NCBI GenBank assembly: GCA_015063485.1
Contig: SVUA01000002.1
Coordinates: forward strand, 65,454-118,283
Reading direction: 5' to 3'
DNA: 52,830 nucleotides
Source of the DNA: Oscillospiraceae bacterium
Lineage (GTDB): Bacteria; Bacillota; Clostridia; Oscillospirales; CAG-272
The notes beneath the pieces are model-generated. The model was not told where the DNA came from. It made no database searches and was given only the letters and a program-made list of their open reading frames with translations. The position numbers and the translations under genes are program-made. Each line of letters begins with the position of its first letter. Position 1 is the first letter of the stretch. Below, in pieces: positions 8,599 through 16,954 of this stretch.

Positions 8599-9393
8599 TT
8601 GTGCATTAAAAAGATAGCAGGCGCGCTTCGCGCCATTTCAGGTTCACCTCATCCAAAGAATTATACAAGCGCGATCATAGCGGCGGCAGGGCTTTCCGAG
8701 CGCTTTGGCGGAACGACAACAAAGCAGATGACCGAGCTTTGCGGGGACCCTGTGCTTTTGCACACGCTCCGCGCTTATCAGAATACCGACTGCATCCACG
8801 AAATAGTTATCGTGGCAAAAAGAAACGAGATACCGTTTTGGGAAACGCTTTGCAAAAACCACGAAATGACCAAGGTGACTAAAATAATCCCTGGCGGTCT
8901 TACCCGTCAGGATTCGGTCATCAACGGACTTGACGCAGTTGACAAGGCCTCGAAATTCGTGGCTATCGCAGACGGCGCGCGTTGTCTTACCACGCCCGAA
9001 CAGATAGAAGCGGTCTGCCGCGCGGCTTACAAATACAAGGCAGCTACCGCCGCTCACAAAGCGACAGACACAGTAAAGATCGCTGACAAAAAGGGGTTTA
9101 TAGATTCAACTCCCGATAGAGAAACGGTCTGGCTTGCGCAAACGCCTCAGGTCTTTAAGACCAAGCTCTACCGCGCCGCCGCTTATACCGCTCTCAAAAA
9201 AGGATTCAAAGCGACCGACGACAACTCTCTTGTTGAAAACGTCAAACACCCCATTCGCCTTGTGGAATGTGGCTCGCAAAATATAAAAATAACCACGCCC
9301 GAGGACATGATAATAGCCGAAAGCATTATTATCTCAAGACGTGCCGAATCGGACGAGGTCATTATGGAATTCGAAAGAGAGGTAAACTCTTAA
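8599..9393 (+). CDS. ispD: 2-C-methyl-D-erythritol 4-phosphate cytidylyltransferase IspD
   Basis: 264 residues. It transfers CMP from CTP to MEP in the non-mevalonate isoprenoid pathway. Motifs in order: [14 protein letters not shown] (CTP loop), [70 protein letters not shown] and [13 protein letters not shown]. The best start is TTG 8599, with GGGAGG eight bases upstream. No ATG fits before the nucleotide-binding loop, and the GTG at 8601 is out of frame. This gives about 20 residues ahead of the fold. The stop overlaps the ispF start (TAATG), so the two are translationally coupled. Confidence 0.95.
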   Translation: MCIKKIAGALRAISGSPHPKNYTSAIIAAAGLSERFGGTTTKQMTELCGDPVLLHTLRAYQNTDCIHEIVIVAKRNEIPFWETLCKNHEMTKVTKIIPGGLTRQDSVINGLDAVDKASKFVAIADGARCLTTPEQIEAVCRAAYKYKAATAAHKATDTVKIADKKGFIDSTPDRETVWLAQTPQVFKTKLYRAAAYTALKKGFKATDDNSLVENVKHPIRLVECGSQNIKITTPEDMIIAESIIISRRAESDEVIMEFEREVNS

Positions 9394-9866
9394 TGAGAAT
9401 CGGTCACGGCTATGATGTCCACCGTCTCGTTGAGGGAAGAGACCTTATACTCGGCGGTGTAAAGATAGAGCATGAAACGGGACTTCTCGGTCACTCGGAT
9501 GCCGACGTACTGTTACACGCCATTTCCGACGCGCTTCTCGGCGCGGCGGCGCTTGGCGATATCGGAAAGCTTTTTCCCGACAACGATGAGAAATACGCGG
9601 GGGCGGACAGTCTCGTGCTTCTCCGCAAGGTAGGCGTTCATCTTTTCAGCGCGGGTTATAAAATAGTAAATATCGATGCGACTGTCATCGCTCAAGCCCC
9701 AAAGCTCGCGCCGCATATCTGTCAAATGAGAAGAAACATTGCACATGCGCTCAATATTGACTTTTCCGATATAAGCGTAAAGGCAACGACAGAAGAGGGT
9801 CTTGGCTTTTCGGGCGAAAAAAAAGGCATAGCCGCCCACGCGGTATGCCTTATTGACAAATTATAA
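9393..9866 (+). CDS. ispF: 2-C-methyl-D-erythritol 2,4-cyclodiphosphate synthase IspF
   Basis: 157 residues. It cyclises CDP-ME 2-phosphate to MEcPP, two steps after IspD. Asp8 and His10 of GHGYDVHRL and the His of [21 protein letters not shown] are the metal ligands. [28 protein letters not shown] and [11 protein letters not shown] are the other signatures. The ATG at 9393 shares one base with the ispD stop. IspE is not in the window. Some bacteria fuse IspD and IspF, and here they are only overlapped. Confidence 0.96.
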   Translation: MRIGHGYDVHRLVEGRDLILGGVKIEHETGLLGHSDADVLLHAISDALLGAAALGDIGKLFPDNDEKYAGADSLVLLRKVGVHLFSAGYKIVNIDATVIAQAPKLAPHICQMRRNIAHALNIDFSDISVKATTEEGLGFSGEKKGIAAHAVCLIDKL

Positions 9867-10000
9867 TGTGCTCTGTACGGTTATCACCTTCACGTCCCTG
9901 ATCTTTAAAGTCCGATCCGTACTTCGCACATGAGGCTTCCTTGTCATTATATGCAAAAATACATTCAAAGTACTCTAAACTTTTTCGGAGGTAAATAAAA

Positions 10001-10645
10001 ATGATAATAGTTTCCCCATCGGTTTTAGCGGCTGATTTTTCAAAGCTTGGAGATGAGATCAAAAAGGTCGCCGACGCAGGCGCGGAATACATACATCTTG
10101 ACGTTATGGACGGCGCTTTCGTTCCTAATATGTCCTTCGGCGCGCCCGTTATCTCCTGTGTCCGCAAGGTAACGAACGCAAAATTTGACGTCCACCTTAT
10201 GATAAACGACCCTATCCGTTATATCGATGATTTTATAGCGGCAGGCGCGGATATAATTACTATCCATTATGAAAGCTGTGATGACCCCAAAGCAGTTCTC
10301 CGCTACATACGCGAAAAGGGCGCGCTCGCTTCCCTTTCGATAAAACCCGCAACGCCTGCAGAGGCAGTTTATCCGCTTATAAATGAACTTGACATGGTCC
10401 TCGTTATGACCGTTGAGCCGGGCTTTGGCGGTCAGAAGATGATTCCCGAAACGCTCGAAAAGGTTCGCGCTATCAGAGACTTCGCAACCTCTCGCGGCAT
10501 CGACCTTAATATCGAGGTCGACGGCGGTATTACTACCGATAATATCTCCCTCGTTAAAGAAGCAGGAGCAAACGTTATCGTCGCTGGCTCTGCCGTCTTT
10601 AAGGCGCAAGACCCCGCATCTGTAATTGCGGCTATTAAGAATTAA
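10001..10645 (+). CDS. rpe: Ribulose-phosphate 3-epimerase (housekeeping copy)
   Basis: 214-residue TIM barrel that interconverts ribulose 5-phosphate and xylulose 5-phosphate. SPSVLAADFSKL, YIHLDVMDGAFVPNMSFG (metal His and Asp), FDVHLMI, TVEPGFGGQKMIPETLEK and EVDGGITTDN are all typical, and the phosphate loop ends in VAGSAVF as in true Rpe. That contrasts with the GTSSIF ending of the paralogue at 24.7-25.4 kb. CGGAGGT precedes ATG 10001. Rpe and RpiB in one transcript supply the non-oxidative pentose phosphate branch. A GGACGCG box begins on the base after the stop codon. Confidence 0.95.
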   Translation: MIIVSPSVLAADFSKLGDEIKKVADAGAEYIHLDVMDGAFVPNMSFGAPVISCVRKVTNAKFDVHLMINDPIRYIDDFIAAGADIITIHYESCDDPKAVLRYIREKGALASLSIKPATPAEAVYPLINELDMVLVMTVEPGFGGQKMIPETLEKVRAIRDFATSRGIDLNIEVDGGITTDNISLVKEAGANVIVAGSAVFKAQDPASVIAAIKN

Positions 10646-10849
10646 GGACGCGACTTACTTTTTCTTTTAAAAAAGAAAAAGTAAGCAAAAAGAAAACAAA
10701 ACATGGGTTATTTATAATAGTCGTTTGTTTTGATTAAATCTATATAAAAAAAAGAAAACAGGAGTAACCTGCGGTAACTCCGCAAAAAGAAAACAAAACA
10801 CAGGGTTATTATAATAGCCGTTTGTTAAACTTGATTTGTTTGTTTTTCA
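10646..10849. repeat. Hairpin repeat plus a duplicated AAGAAAACAAAACA block
   Basis: GGACGCG (10646-10652) is followed by CTTACTTTTTCTTTT...AAAAGAAAAAGTAAG (10654-10685), a 15-bp perfect stem related to the palindrome at 32841-32870. Two direct copies of a block reading CAAAAAGAAAACAAAACA, then GGGTTATT, then ATAATAG, then CGTTTGTT follow (about 10686-10734 and 10783-10828). No coding potential is seen between rpe and dnaC. Confidence 0.65.
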
Positions 10850-10969
10850 GGACAGTCGAGGACGCCTGTCCCTACAAGATTTGAGAAAATCGTTCGCATA
10901 TGCCTCGCCGTAAGGCGACAAAAAACGATTTACTTTAAATCAACTCTGTAGGGACAGGCGTCCTCTGTA
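10850..10969. repeat. Palindromic element R1, copy 1 of 3
   Basis: Terminal arms read GGACAGTCGAGGACGCCTGT and CTACA at the left, and TGTAG then GGACAGGCGTCCTC at the right. A CGCCGTAAGGCG hairpin lies in the centre. It sits between the convergent ends of rpe and the DnaC-like gene. Copies 2 and 3 are at 36043-36167 and 45432-45551. No transposase is linked. It may act as a two-way terminator. Confidence 0.8.
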
Positions 10970-10975
10970 CATTTT

Positions 10976-11947
10976 TTATCTTATCTTCTTATATCTCATA
11001 TCCGTTCCCTTGAAAAGCAGGGCGGTATATTCTCCGAACAATCGGCTCGCGATCCGTTCTCCATATTTTTTTTCGATCTCATTTTTAGAAAGATTCGTAT
11101 TTATTATCGTGCTCAAGCCGTTATTTATACGGTTATTGATAACGTCGTACATACACGACACTGTAAACTGATTTAACAGCTCCGTTCCGAAATCGTCTAT
11201 TATGAGAAGCTGGGCGTCGTAATATCTTGACGTATCAACAATATCTTCCCTATCGTTTCTATGGAAATGCCGCTCCTCAAAGTCGTTCATCATCTTGACC
11301 GACGTAACGTAAGCCACATCGTAGCCGCGCTCGATAACAGTCTTCGCCACTGCCGTTGAAAGATGCGTCTTTCCAAGTCCCGTAGAGCCCGTAAGCAAGA
11401 AACTGAAATCGTCCTTTGCGCTAAAATTCTCGGCAAAGCGGCGAAGCACTCTTACGTTATGCTCCATCCATTCGCGATCTCTCGGATCACTGTAAGGCTC
11501 AAGCGAAAAATTATCAAAGCTCTGCTTATATATAAGCTTTCCGAGTCCAGAAGATTCATATCCCGCCATGATAAGCGCGCGTCTCATACAGTCGCACATC
11601 TTGGTATCAACGTAACCCGTATCTCCGCACTTTTCGCACTCATAGCGTATATCCGAGTAATTCTCATCATACCCATGAGCGCGAAGACAAGCGGCTCTTT
11701 CGGAAAGCAGCTTTTCGTTGCGTTTTTTAAGCTCGATCACCTTCTGCGCCGAAGTTTCGGCAGTTTCATTTGTCATTATGCCCATTATTTCAATGCCGGT
11801 CTTCGACAGAATATCGTCTATCGCTTTTATCTCCCAAAATTTTGAGTAAAGCTCCTGTTTGCGCATATCCGCGTCAAGTCTCGCCTTTATGTATTTTTCC
11901 GAATATTCTTTTTTTATGCGCGCATAGTCCTTTTTATTATATGCCAT
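10976..11947 (-). CDS. DnaC/DnaI-like AAA+ helicase loader
   Basis: 323 residues. The N-terminal helical part is followed by a small zinc-binding cluster CEKCGDTGYVDTKMCDC (about 108-124). Then comes an AAA+ core with Walker A LTGSTGLGKTHLS (about 186-198), Walker B LLIIDDFGTE (about 249-258), and sensor residues INTNLSKNEIEKKYGERIASRLFG. Such proteins load the replicative helicase at the origin. The Zn cluster is as in B. subtilis DnaI-type loaders. It is the last gene of a seven-gene operon, 17 bases after the DnaD-domain gene, its expected partner. It ends just before repeat R1. Confidence 0.92.
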   Translation of the reverse strand: MAYNKKDYARIKKEYSEKYIKARLDADMRKQELYSKFWEIKAIDDILSKTGIEIMGIMTNETAETSAQKVIELKKRNEKLLSERAACLRAHGYDENYSDIRYECEKCGDTGYVDTKMCDCMRRALIMAGYESSGLGKLIYKQSFDNFSLEPYSDPRDREWMEHNVRVLRRFAENFSAKDDFSFLLTGSTGLGKTHLSTAVAKTVIERGYDVAYVTSVKMMNDFEERHFHRNDREDIVDTSRYYDAQLLIIDDFGTELLNQFTVSCMYDVINNRINNGLSTIINTNLSKNEIEKKYGERIASRLFGEYTALLFKGTDMRYKKIR

Positions 11948-11964
11948 TTCGCACCTTCTTTAAA

Positions 11965-13002
11965 TTATTTTTCAGGGCCGTATTTTTTATCAAACTCCTC
12001 AAAGCTTCGCATGAGTGATGCCTCGAAAAATTCGTCGGTATCATAACTCTTTTCATGCCCCTTCGACACACTCGCCTTTTGCGACTTTATGTATTCCTCT
12101 ATATCCGCCGCCGTATGCAACCCCTCCGCGTTCCAGCGCTCAAGTATGCTATTGGTGTACTTCGGCGCGGGCTCGTGTATGGTATCGATAGTTATATCGT
12201 ACGCAAGCTTTATAACGTCGATGCCATATCCAAGCTTTTCGCTCCATGAGGTAAAAAGCTTTTTTTCGGCGGTCGAAAGTCCTCTGCTTCCCATTCCGAA
12301 AAGCGCGCGTATCTGCGTCAGCGTCTCTGCAGAAGCTTCGATACGGTTTATCTTTTGAACTATCGCCTCTGTATCTATTATTCCCTCGTCGTAAAAGCTT
12401 ATGGCTATCTTTTCGGCGTATCTCACCTGCGGATGCTTGAGTCTGACGGCATAAGCGAGTATATTAAGCACCGCTTCCTCGTCGAATCCAAGCTGATCTA
12501 TTATCCCTATGAGAATACCCGCGTCGTGATTATTCAATGTTTTTCCGAGAACTCTTTGCGCTTCGTTTACGAAAAGCGCGAGAGTTTTGCGGGTTTCAAG
12601 CAATTCGGCAAGTTCCGAGCTTTCATACGCACCTATCGACGTATGAGCCACAACGCCGCCGCGATGCGCGCTACGCACACCTTCGGCGGTCTCGGTATCC
12701 TTTTTCTTTTCGATCTTTTCAATCTTTTCCGATTTTTCGGTCTTTTTGCTCTCCTTACGTTTAGAAGATATAAGTCCCGCGCCTCTCCAGAATTTAAGCG
12801 ATGCGTTGATCTCTGCTATATCGGTCTCCAAAAGCGAGCTTATCTCGTTCTCCGAGCAAGTACATCCGTCCTCGTCTGCCGACATCATAAGCGTAACGAG
12901 TATTCGCAGATCGTTCTCGTCCGCGTTGGAGAGAATATCCGAAAGACGTTCGGGAAGATTGCCGTTTCGGTAAAGGATAACGGTTTTAGTCGTCTTTCCC
13001 AT
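11965..13002 (-). CDS. DnaD domain protein (replication initiation/helicase loading)
   Basis: 345 residues. A winged-helix N-terminal part (about 1-85) is followed by a lysine/glutamate-rich linker (SKRKESKKTEKSEKIEKIEK) and then two DnaB/DnaD-type helical domains. The first spans about 130-215 (LLETRKTLALFVNEAQRVLG...). The second spans about 245-320 and contains YTNSILERW, an exact YxxxIxxxW motif of the DNA-binding DDBH2 domain. The protein is expected to remodel DNA at the origin and help the adjacent DnaC/DnaI-like loader. It lies seven bases after rex, which suggests redox-regulated or at least co-expressed replication genes. Confidence 0.92.
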   Translation of the reverse strand: MGKTTKTVILYRNGNLPERLSDILSNADENDLRILVTLMMSADEDGCTCSENEISSLLETDIAEINASLKFWRGAGLISSKRKESKKTEKSEKIEKIEKKKDTETAEGVRSAHRGGVVAHTSIGAYESSELAELLETRKTLALFVNEAQRVLGKTLNNHDAGILIGIIDQLGFDEEAVLNILAYAVRLKHPQVRYAEKIAISFYDEGIIDTEAIVQKINRIEASAETLTQIRALFGMGSRGLSTAEKKLFTSWSEKLGYGIDVIKLAYDITIDTIHEPAPKYTNSILERWNAEGLHTAADIEEYIKSQKASVSKGHEKSYDTDEFFEASLMRSFEEFDKKYGPEK

Positions 13003-13009
13003 TTATATA

Positions 13010-13732
13010 TTACTTCCCATCTTTATCATTTTTTGTAATATTTTCGTTTTTAGCAAGCTCATAGCAAAGCGTCATAAGGGAATCTCCTATATGCACGTTT
13101 TCAACGACTATTCCGCTCTTGCTCATATCAAGCTCTTTTCCCGTAAAATTCCATATACCCTTTATATTCGTATCTTTAAGACGTTGCGCAATATCTATGG
13201 CATATTCCTTTGGAAGAGTCAAAACGGCTATATTGATATTAAGGTCTTTAAGTACGCTTTCCATATCGTCCATGGAATATACAAAAACGTCCCCTATATG
13301 ATTTCCGATAATCTTTTTGTCAATGTCAAATAAAGCTACGACCTCTACGCCGCGCTTTTCAAACATCGGACTGCGAACGAGTGCGCTTCCGAGATTTCCC
13401 GCACCTATAATAGCCGCGGAAAAATCATTCCCAACGCCGAGCAATTCGCATATCTTTCCGTAAAGATAATTTACGTTGTAGCCGTATCCCTGCTGACCGA
13501 ATCCGCCAAAGCAGTTAAGATCCTGTCTTATCTGCGAAGCTGTCACGTTCATCATACGCGAAAGCTCGGCGGAGCTTATCCTCGTCTTTCCCATTCGTAT
13601 AAGCTCGCGCAGATATCTAAAGTATCTTGGCAAACGCTTGATCACTGCGGGAGATACGTTAGAGTATCTTTCCTGAAGCGCCTCTCTTGAGTCTGAAAAA
13701 TCTTCTGAATTTTTATCATTGTTACGGTTCAT
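13010..13732 (-). CDS. rex: Redox-sensing transcriptional repressor Rex
   Basis: 240 residues. The winged helix (about 25-100: AVIKRLPRYFRYLREL, ISSAELSRMMNVTASQIRQDLNCFG, QQGYGYNV) is the Rex signature. A Rossmann domain follows (AAIIGAGNLGSALV, about 110-123, then VALFDIDKKIIG and FVYSMDDMESVL). Rex dimers leave DNA when NADH rises and so derepress fermentation genes in Firmicutes. It lies 33 bases after tsaD and before the DnaD gene. I did not see a clear TTGTGAA-N-TTCACAA-like Rex operator within the window, so its targets are probably elsewhere. Confidence 0.96.
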   Translation of the reverse strand: MNRNNDKNSEDFSDSREALQERYSNVSPAVIKRLPRYFRYLRELIRMGKTRISSAELSRMMNVTASQIRQDLNCFGGFGQQGYGYNVNYLYGKICELLGVGNDFSAAIIGAGNLGSALVRSPMFEKRGVEVVALFDIDKKIIGNHIGDVFVYSMDDMESVLKDLNINIAVLTLPKEYAIDIAQRLKDTNIKGIWNFTGKELDMSKSGIVVENVHIGDSLMTLCYELAKNENITKNDKDGK

Positions 13733-13765
13733 AGCTTATGACCGCCTTTCTAAATATTTTCAAGC

Positions 13766-14782
13766 TTAATTTCCGTCGTCGGATGCCGAAGCGTTGAGCG
13801 ACGTATCTGCAAAATTTCCTTTGAGATATTCAAAATATCCCGCCGCCGCTACCATGGCTGCATTATCCGAGCACAAAGATAATCTTGGTTTGCAGAATTT
13901 TACGTTTCTTTTTTCGCAAAGCGTATCGAGAGCTTTGCGAATATGCGAATTTGCGGCAACTCCGCCCGCAAGAACGAGAGTTTTTGCCCCTGTTTTAGAA
14001 ATAGATGCGTCTATCTTCTTGACTATCGCGTCAACTATCGTTGCCGTATAAGACGCCGTAAGATCGGCGGCGTTCGGCTCGTTTCCTTTTTGACGCTCCG
14101 AGTTTATATAATTAAGTGCCGCAGTCTTGAGTCCGCTGAATGAAAAATCAAGCGTATCGCCAAGAAGCGCGGGAGAGGGCAATTTTATCGCCTTTGCGTC
14201 TCCCTCATAAGCAAGCTTATCCATAGCCGCTCCGGCGGGATACGGCATACCTATCACGCGTCCTATCTTGTCAAACGCCTCGCCCGCCGCATCGTCGCGC
14301 GTTGCGCCTATCTCACAAAAATCGGTGTAATTCTCCACACTGTATATCGACGTATGACCGCCCGAAACGACGAGAGCCAGAAAAGGCGGCTCAAGCGCGG
14401 GGTCCTCAAGATACGCCGCCGCTACGTGCGCCTTTACGTGATTTACCGCCACGAGCGGTATCTTATTTGAAAACGCAAGTGATTTTGCGAAATTTACGCC
14501 TACAAGAAGCGCGCCTATAAGTCCCGGGTGCGATGTGACTGCCACGCAACCGATATCAAGAAGGCTTACACCCGCTTCAGAAAGAGCTTCATTCGTCACG
14601 TTGCTGATAGCTTCTATATGCGCGCGGCTTGCTATTTCGGGAACTACGCCGCCGTATAGACGATGTATCTCTATCTGCGACGCCACTATATTCGAAAGTA
14701 TCCTTCGCTCACCGTTCTCGTTCATGCTAACGACAGCAGCAGACGTTTCGTCACAGGAGCTTTCTATTCCGAGTATATACAT
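13766..14782 (-). CDS. tsaD: tRNA t6A threonylcarbamoyltransferase TsaD
   Basis: 338 residues of the Kae1/TsaD ASKHA family, catalysing transfer of threonylcarbamoyl to tRNA A37 together with TsaB and TsaE. GIESSCDETSAAVV (5-18) opens the fold. HVKAH (His115 and His119) are the metal ligands. VVSGGHTSIY, GEAFDKIGR, GGVAANSHIR and CSDNAAMVA complete the site. The frame is open to 14806, but ATG 14782 is preferred because AAAGGA lies upstream and the product begins as homologues do. It starts two bases after the rimI stop, a common rimI-tsaD arrangement. Confidence 0.96.
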   Translation of the reverse strand: MYILGIESSCDETSAAVVSMNENGERRILSNIVASQIEIHRLYGGVVPEIASRAHIEAISNVTNEALSEAGVSLLDIGCVAVTSHPGLIGALLVGVNFAKSLAFSNKIPLVAVNHVKAHVAAAYLEDPALEPPFLALVVSGGHTSIYSVENYTDFCEIGATRDDAAGEAFDKIGRVIGMPYPAGAAMDKLAYEGDAKAIKLPSPALLGDTLDFSFSGLKTAALNYINSERQKGNEPNAADLTASYTATIVDAIVKKIDASISKTGAKTLVLAGGVAANSHIRKALDTLCEKRNVKFCKPRLSLCSDNAAMVAAAGYFEYLKGNFADTSLNASASDDGN

Positions 14783-14784
14783 TT

Positions 14785-15246
14785 TTAAGTCCTTTCCTTT
14801 TCCCATACCATAACGATAGCCGCTTCGGCGGGGTCACGGTAAAAATTCTTGCGCAGACCGCGTCGGCTAAAGCCAAACGACTCGTAAAGAGCTATCGCCG
14901 CTTCGTTCGACTCTCGAACCTCAAGCGACACGGAAACGATACCGTTTTCCTCCGCGTAGCCTATAAGCGCACGTACGACCTCTCTGCCATAGCCTTTTCG
15001 TCTTGATAATGGGGCGACTGCAACGTTGGTTATCTGACCCTCGTCAAGAACTGTCAGCATTCCGCCGTATGCCAAAACCTCGTCTTTTTCCTCAATGGCA
15101 AAGCCGACAGCTCCAGCCGAAATAAGCATTTCAAGGCTTTTTTCAGACCAAGGCTCTGAAAAGCATAGCGCCTCAAGCCGCGCAGCTCCCCTTACGTGTT
15201 TCTTTTCAAAAAGTACGGCTTTTTTATCCATTAGATCCGTAAACAC
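14785..15246 (-). CDS. rimI: Ribosomal protein S18-alanine N-acetyltransferase RimI
   Basis: About 150 residues of the GNAT fold: an N-terminal helix pair (LEALCFSEPWSEKSLEMLI), ITNVAVAPLSRRKGYGREVVRALI with the acetyl-CoA loop RRKGYG (about 83-88), and LEVRESNEAAIALYESFGF. The family acetylates the S18 N-terminus. The start is uncertain. GTG 15246 has GAGGG further upstream and overlaps the lipoprotein gene, while ATG 15231 would shorten the protein by five residues. It is coupled to tsaD. Confidence 0.9.
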   Translation of the reverse strand: MFTDLMDKKAVLFEKKHVRGAARLEALCFSEPWSEKSLEMLISAGAVGFAIEEKDEVLAYGGMLTVLDEGQITNVAVAPLSRRKGYGREVVRALIGYAEENGIVSVSLEVRESNEAAIALYESFGFSRRGLRKNFYRDPAEAAIVMVWEKERT

Positions 15247-15880
15247 CCGCGGGAAGTCCCTCTACCGCAAGGCAGAGTCCCTCGGCGCGATTATATAAAA
15301 ACTTCTTGCCGAAATTTGTCTTTTTTCCGTTGTCGTCCTCATAGACGTAATCCTGCGCATACTCAAAATATGCGAGAACGTAATACAGTCCTAATTCGTT
15401 ATCGGCAAATTTAAGTCTTATATTCACATTCGGTACAAGTCCCGCGTTTCCGGGATACGGACACGGTGTTCCGTTCTCATAAAGCTCTTTGAGCGCGTTT
15501 ATCTTTTCAGCATCGGAGACCTGCTCAACTATCACATCGTCGTTCGTAATAGCAACGTAAGAAACATTCATTTCCTTAAGAGTCGGCATCGCTGTTCCCT
15601 TTGCGAAATAAATTATTCCAAAGGTATCAGTTATCAACTTTGACGTGTCAGCGCCCGTAATAGCGAAAAATTCTCTTTTACTCTGCTTTGCAAATACGTC
15701 CTCACTTACAGATATCGCCTCGTAGCAAAACGGGGCGATATCATAGGTAACACCGCTGTTTTTGTCTACGAAATATCCCTCTTCATCGATAGAAAATTTA
15801 TTCTTTCCGCAAGAACAAAGCAATAGCGTACAAAGGCAAAGAAGTGCTGAAAGAACTCTTATCATGTTTCTCTTTTTCAT
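15224..15880 (-). CDS. Lipoprotein of unknown function
   Basis: 218 residues. Signal peptide with lipobox LLLCSC near residues 19-24 (Cys as lipidation site), then a globular part with YFVDKNSGVTYDIAPFCYEAISVS and a C-terminal FGKKFLYNRAEGLCLAVEGLPAGVYGSNG. I recognise no domain. The product would be anchored to the outer face of the cytoplasmic membrane. It is embedded in a housekeeping operon, 16 bases after the dCMP deaminase gene, and its end overlaps rimI by 23 bases, so it is translated as part of that transcript. GAGGT precedes ATG 15880. Confidence 0.75.
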   Translation of the reverse strand: MKKRNMIRVLSALLCLCTLLLCSCGKNKFSIDEEGYFVDKNSGVTYDIAPFCYEAISVSEDVFAKQSKREFFAITGADTSKLITDTFGIIYFAKGTAMPTLKEMNVSYVAITNDDVIVEQVSDAEKINALKELYENGTPCPYPGNAGLVPNVNIRLKFADNELGLYYVLAYFEYAQDYVYEDDNGKKTNFGKKFLYNRAEGLCLAVEGLPAGVYGSNG

Positions 15881-15896
15881 ATGTATCTCTTACCTC

Positions 15897-16385
15897 TTAA
15901 TATCCGAACTTTCCGCTCAAAGAGTCGTCGTCCTCTATCCAATCGTTTACGATTATCTCTCTGTACTCGTCCTTCGTATCGCGCACGATGACCTTTTCGA
16001 TACCCGCGTTGATTATCTGACGCTTGCACATCATACAGCTTGACGTCCCCGCAACGAGCGAATTATCCGTAGGATCGACACAGACCATATACAGAGTCGC
16101 GCCGAGCATTCTCTCTCTTGCCGCAGCGATAATAGCGTTTGCCTCGGCGTGTACCGAACGGCAAAGCTCGTATCGCTCTCCGCGAGGGATATTGAGCTTG
16201 TCCCTCATACAGAAATTTAAGTCGTTACAGTTCTTTCTTCCTCTGGGTGCGCCGTTGTATCCCGTAGAAACGATAACATCATCCTTTACGATTATCGCGC
16301 CGAACATTCTGCGCAAACAGGTGCTTCGTTCTGCCACCGTTTGCGCTATATCAAGATAATAATTGTGCTTTGAAACTCTGCTCAT
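15897..16385 (-). CDS. Deoxycytidylate (dCMP) deaminase, ComEB-type
   Basis: 162-residue zinc cytidine/deoxycytidylate deaminase, converting dCMP to dUMP for thymidylate synthesis. Zn site: SVHAEANAI with His79 and Glu81, and SCMMC with Cys117 and Cys120 (Ser replaces the usual Pro of PCxxC). STGYNGAPRGRKNC and a second Cys-rich region near 53-59 match the allosteric dCMP deaminase subgroup. It is the first gene of the minus-strand operon that runs to the DnaC-like loader, with a consensus promoter upstream. Confidence 0.93.
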   Translation of the reverse strand: MSRVSKHNYYLDIAQTVAERSTCLRRMFGAIIVKDDVIVSTGYNGAPRGRKNCNDLNFCMRDKLNIPRGERYELCRSVHAEANAIIAAARERMLGATLYMVCVDPTDNSLVAGTSSCMMCKRQIINAGIEKVIVRDTKDEYREIIVNDWIEDDDSLSGKFGY

Positions 16386-16428
16386 TATTTTTTCCGCCTT
16401 TCAATTCTTATAAACCGCATTCAAAATT

Positions 16429-16457
16429 ATTATACTACAAATCAAACAATAAATCAA
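16429..16457 (-). promoter_or_regulatory. Promoter of the dCMP deaminase-to-dnaC operon
   Basis: TTGATT (16457-16452), 17 bases, TATAAT (16434-16429) on the minus strand, 44 bases before the first start codon. Short gaps or overlaps link all seven downstream genes. Confidence 0.75.
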
Positions 16458-16548
16458 GAGTTTTTTGAGTATAAATATATTTTTTCACTAATTTATTTAC
16501 AATTTTTATTACAACCACATCATTTTATCTGTTTTTTCGTTATAACTA

Positions 16549-16577
16549 TTGAAAAAAGCGATTTATTGTGATATAAT
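16549..16577 (+). promoter_or_regulatory. Promoter of the membrane glycosyltransferase pair
   Basis: TTGAAA (16549-16554), 17 bases, TATAAT (16572-16577) with a preceding TGA (extended -10), 45 bases upstream of the first start. Confidence 0.82.
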
Positions 16578-16621
16578 ATAAGTCACTTGTTGATATCAAA
16601 CAAAACACGTAGGAGAATTTA

Positions 16622-16954
16622 ATGAAAAAAAGCTCTAAAAAAATAAACCTAACGGACATAAACCAAAATCTGTTGCTCTGTATAAAGCTTTTATGTATAA
16701 TCCTTGTTCTTTGGATAGTCTTTTGCCTTTTCTTCTTCTCTGATATCGAATATTCATGTCATACGCGAGAATATTTTCCGCATAATATCATAATGTTTCT
16801 GATCATAGGCGTTTTGATATCAGCCATGGTCTTTTTCAAAAAAAGGTCTGATCTATCCCTCGGTAAAACGTCTTTCGGCTCTTTTATAAACAAATATTTT
16901 TTTCTCATATTGGCAATAGGCTCATTGATACTGTTCACGCTTCAGATATTTTGA
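16622..16954 (+). pseudogene. Multi-span glycosyltransferase, N-terminal fragment
   Basis: 110 residues with three hydrophobic helices (about 22-41, 53-70, 91-109), ending ILFTLQIF then TGA. The next frame begins at TTG 16951, sharing the bases TTGA with this stop. The helices resemble the N-terminal spans of large GT-C type membrane glycosyltransferases, but the loop that normally follows (catalytic-type Asp region and a PNN motif) is absent. I read this as the front part of one gene that lost roughly 50 codons and its frame. A genuine two-protein arrangement with coupled translation is the alternative. It has the strong promoter and the AGGAG site. Confidence 0.55.

Noticed and set aside
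12355-13038. A 227-codon + strand frame opposite the DnaD-domain gene
   Set aside because: Shadow of a well-supported gene in an operon; arginine/phenylalanine-rich composition typical of antisense translation.
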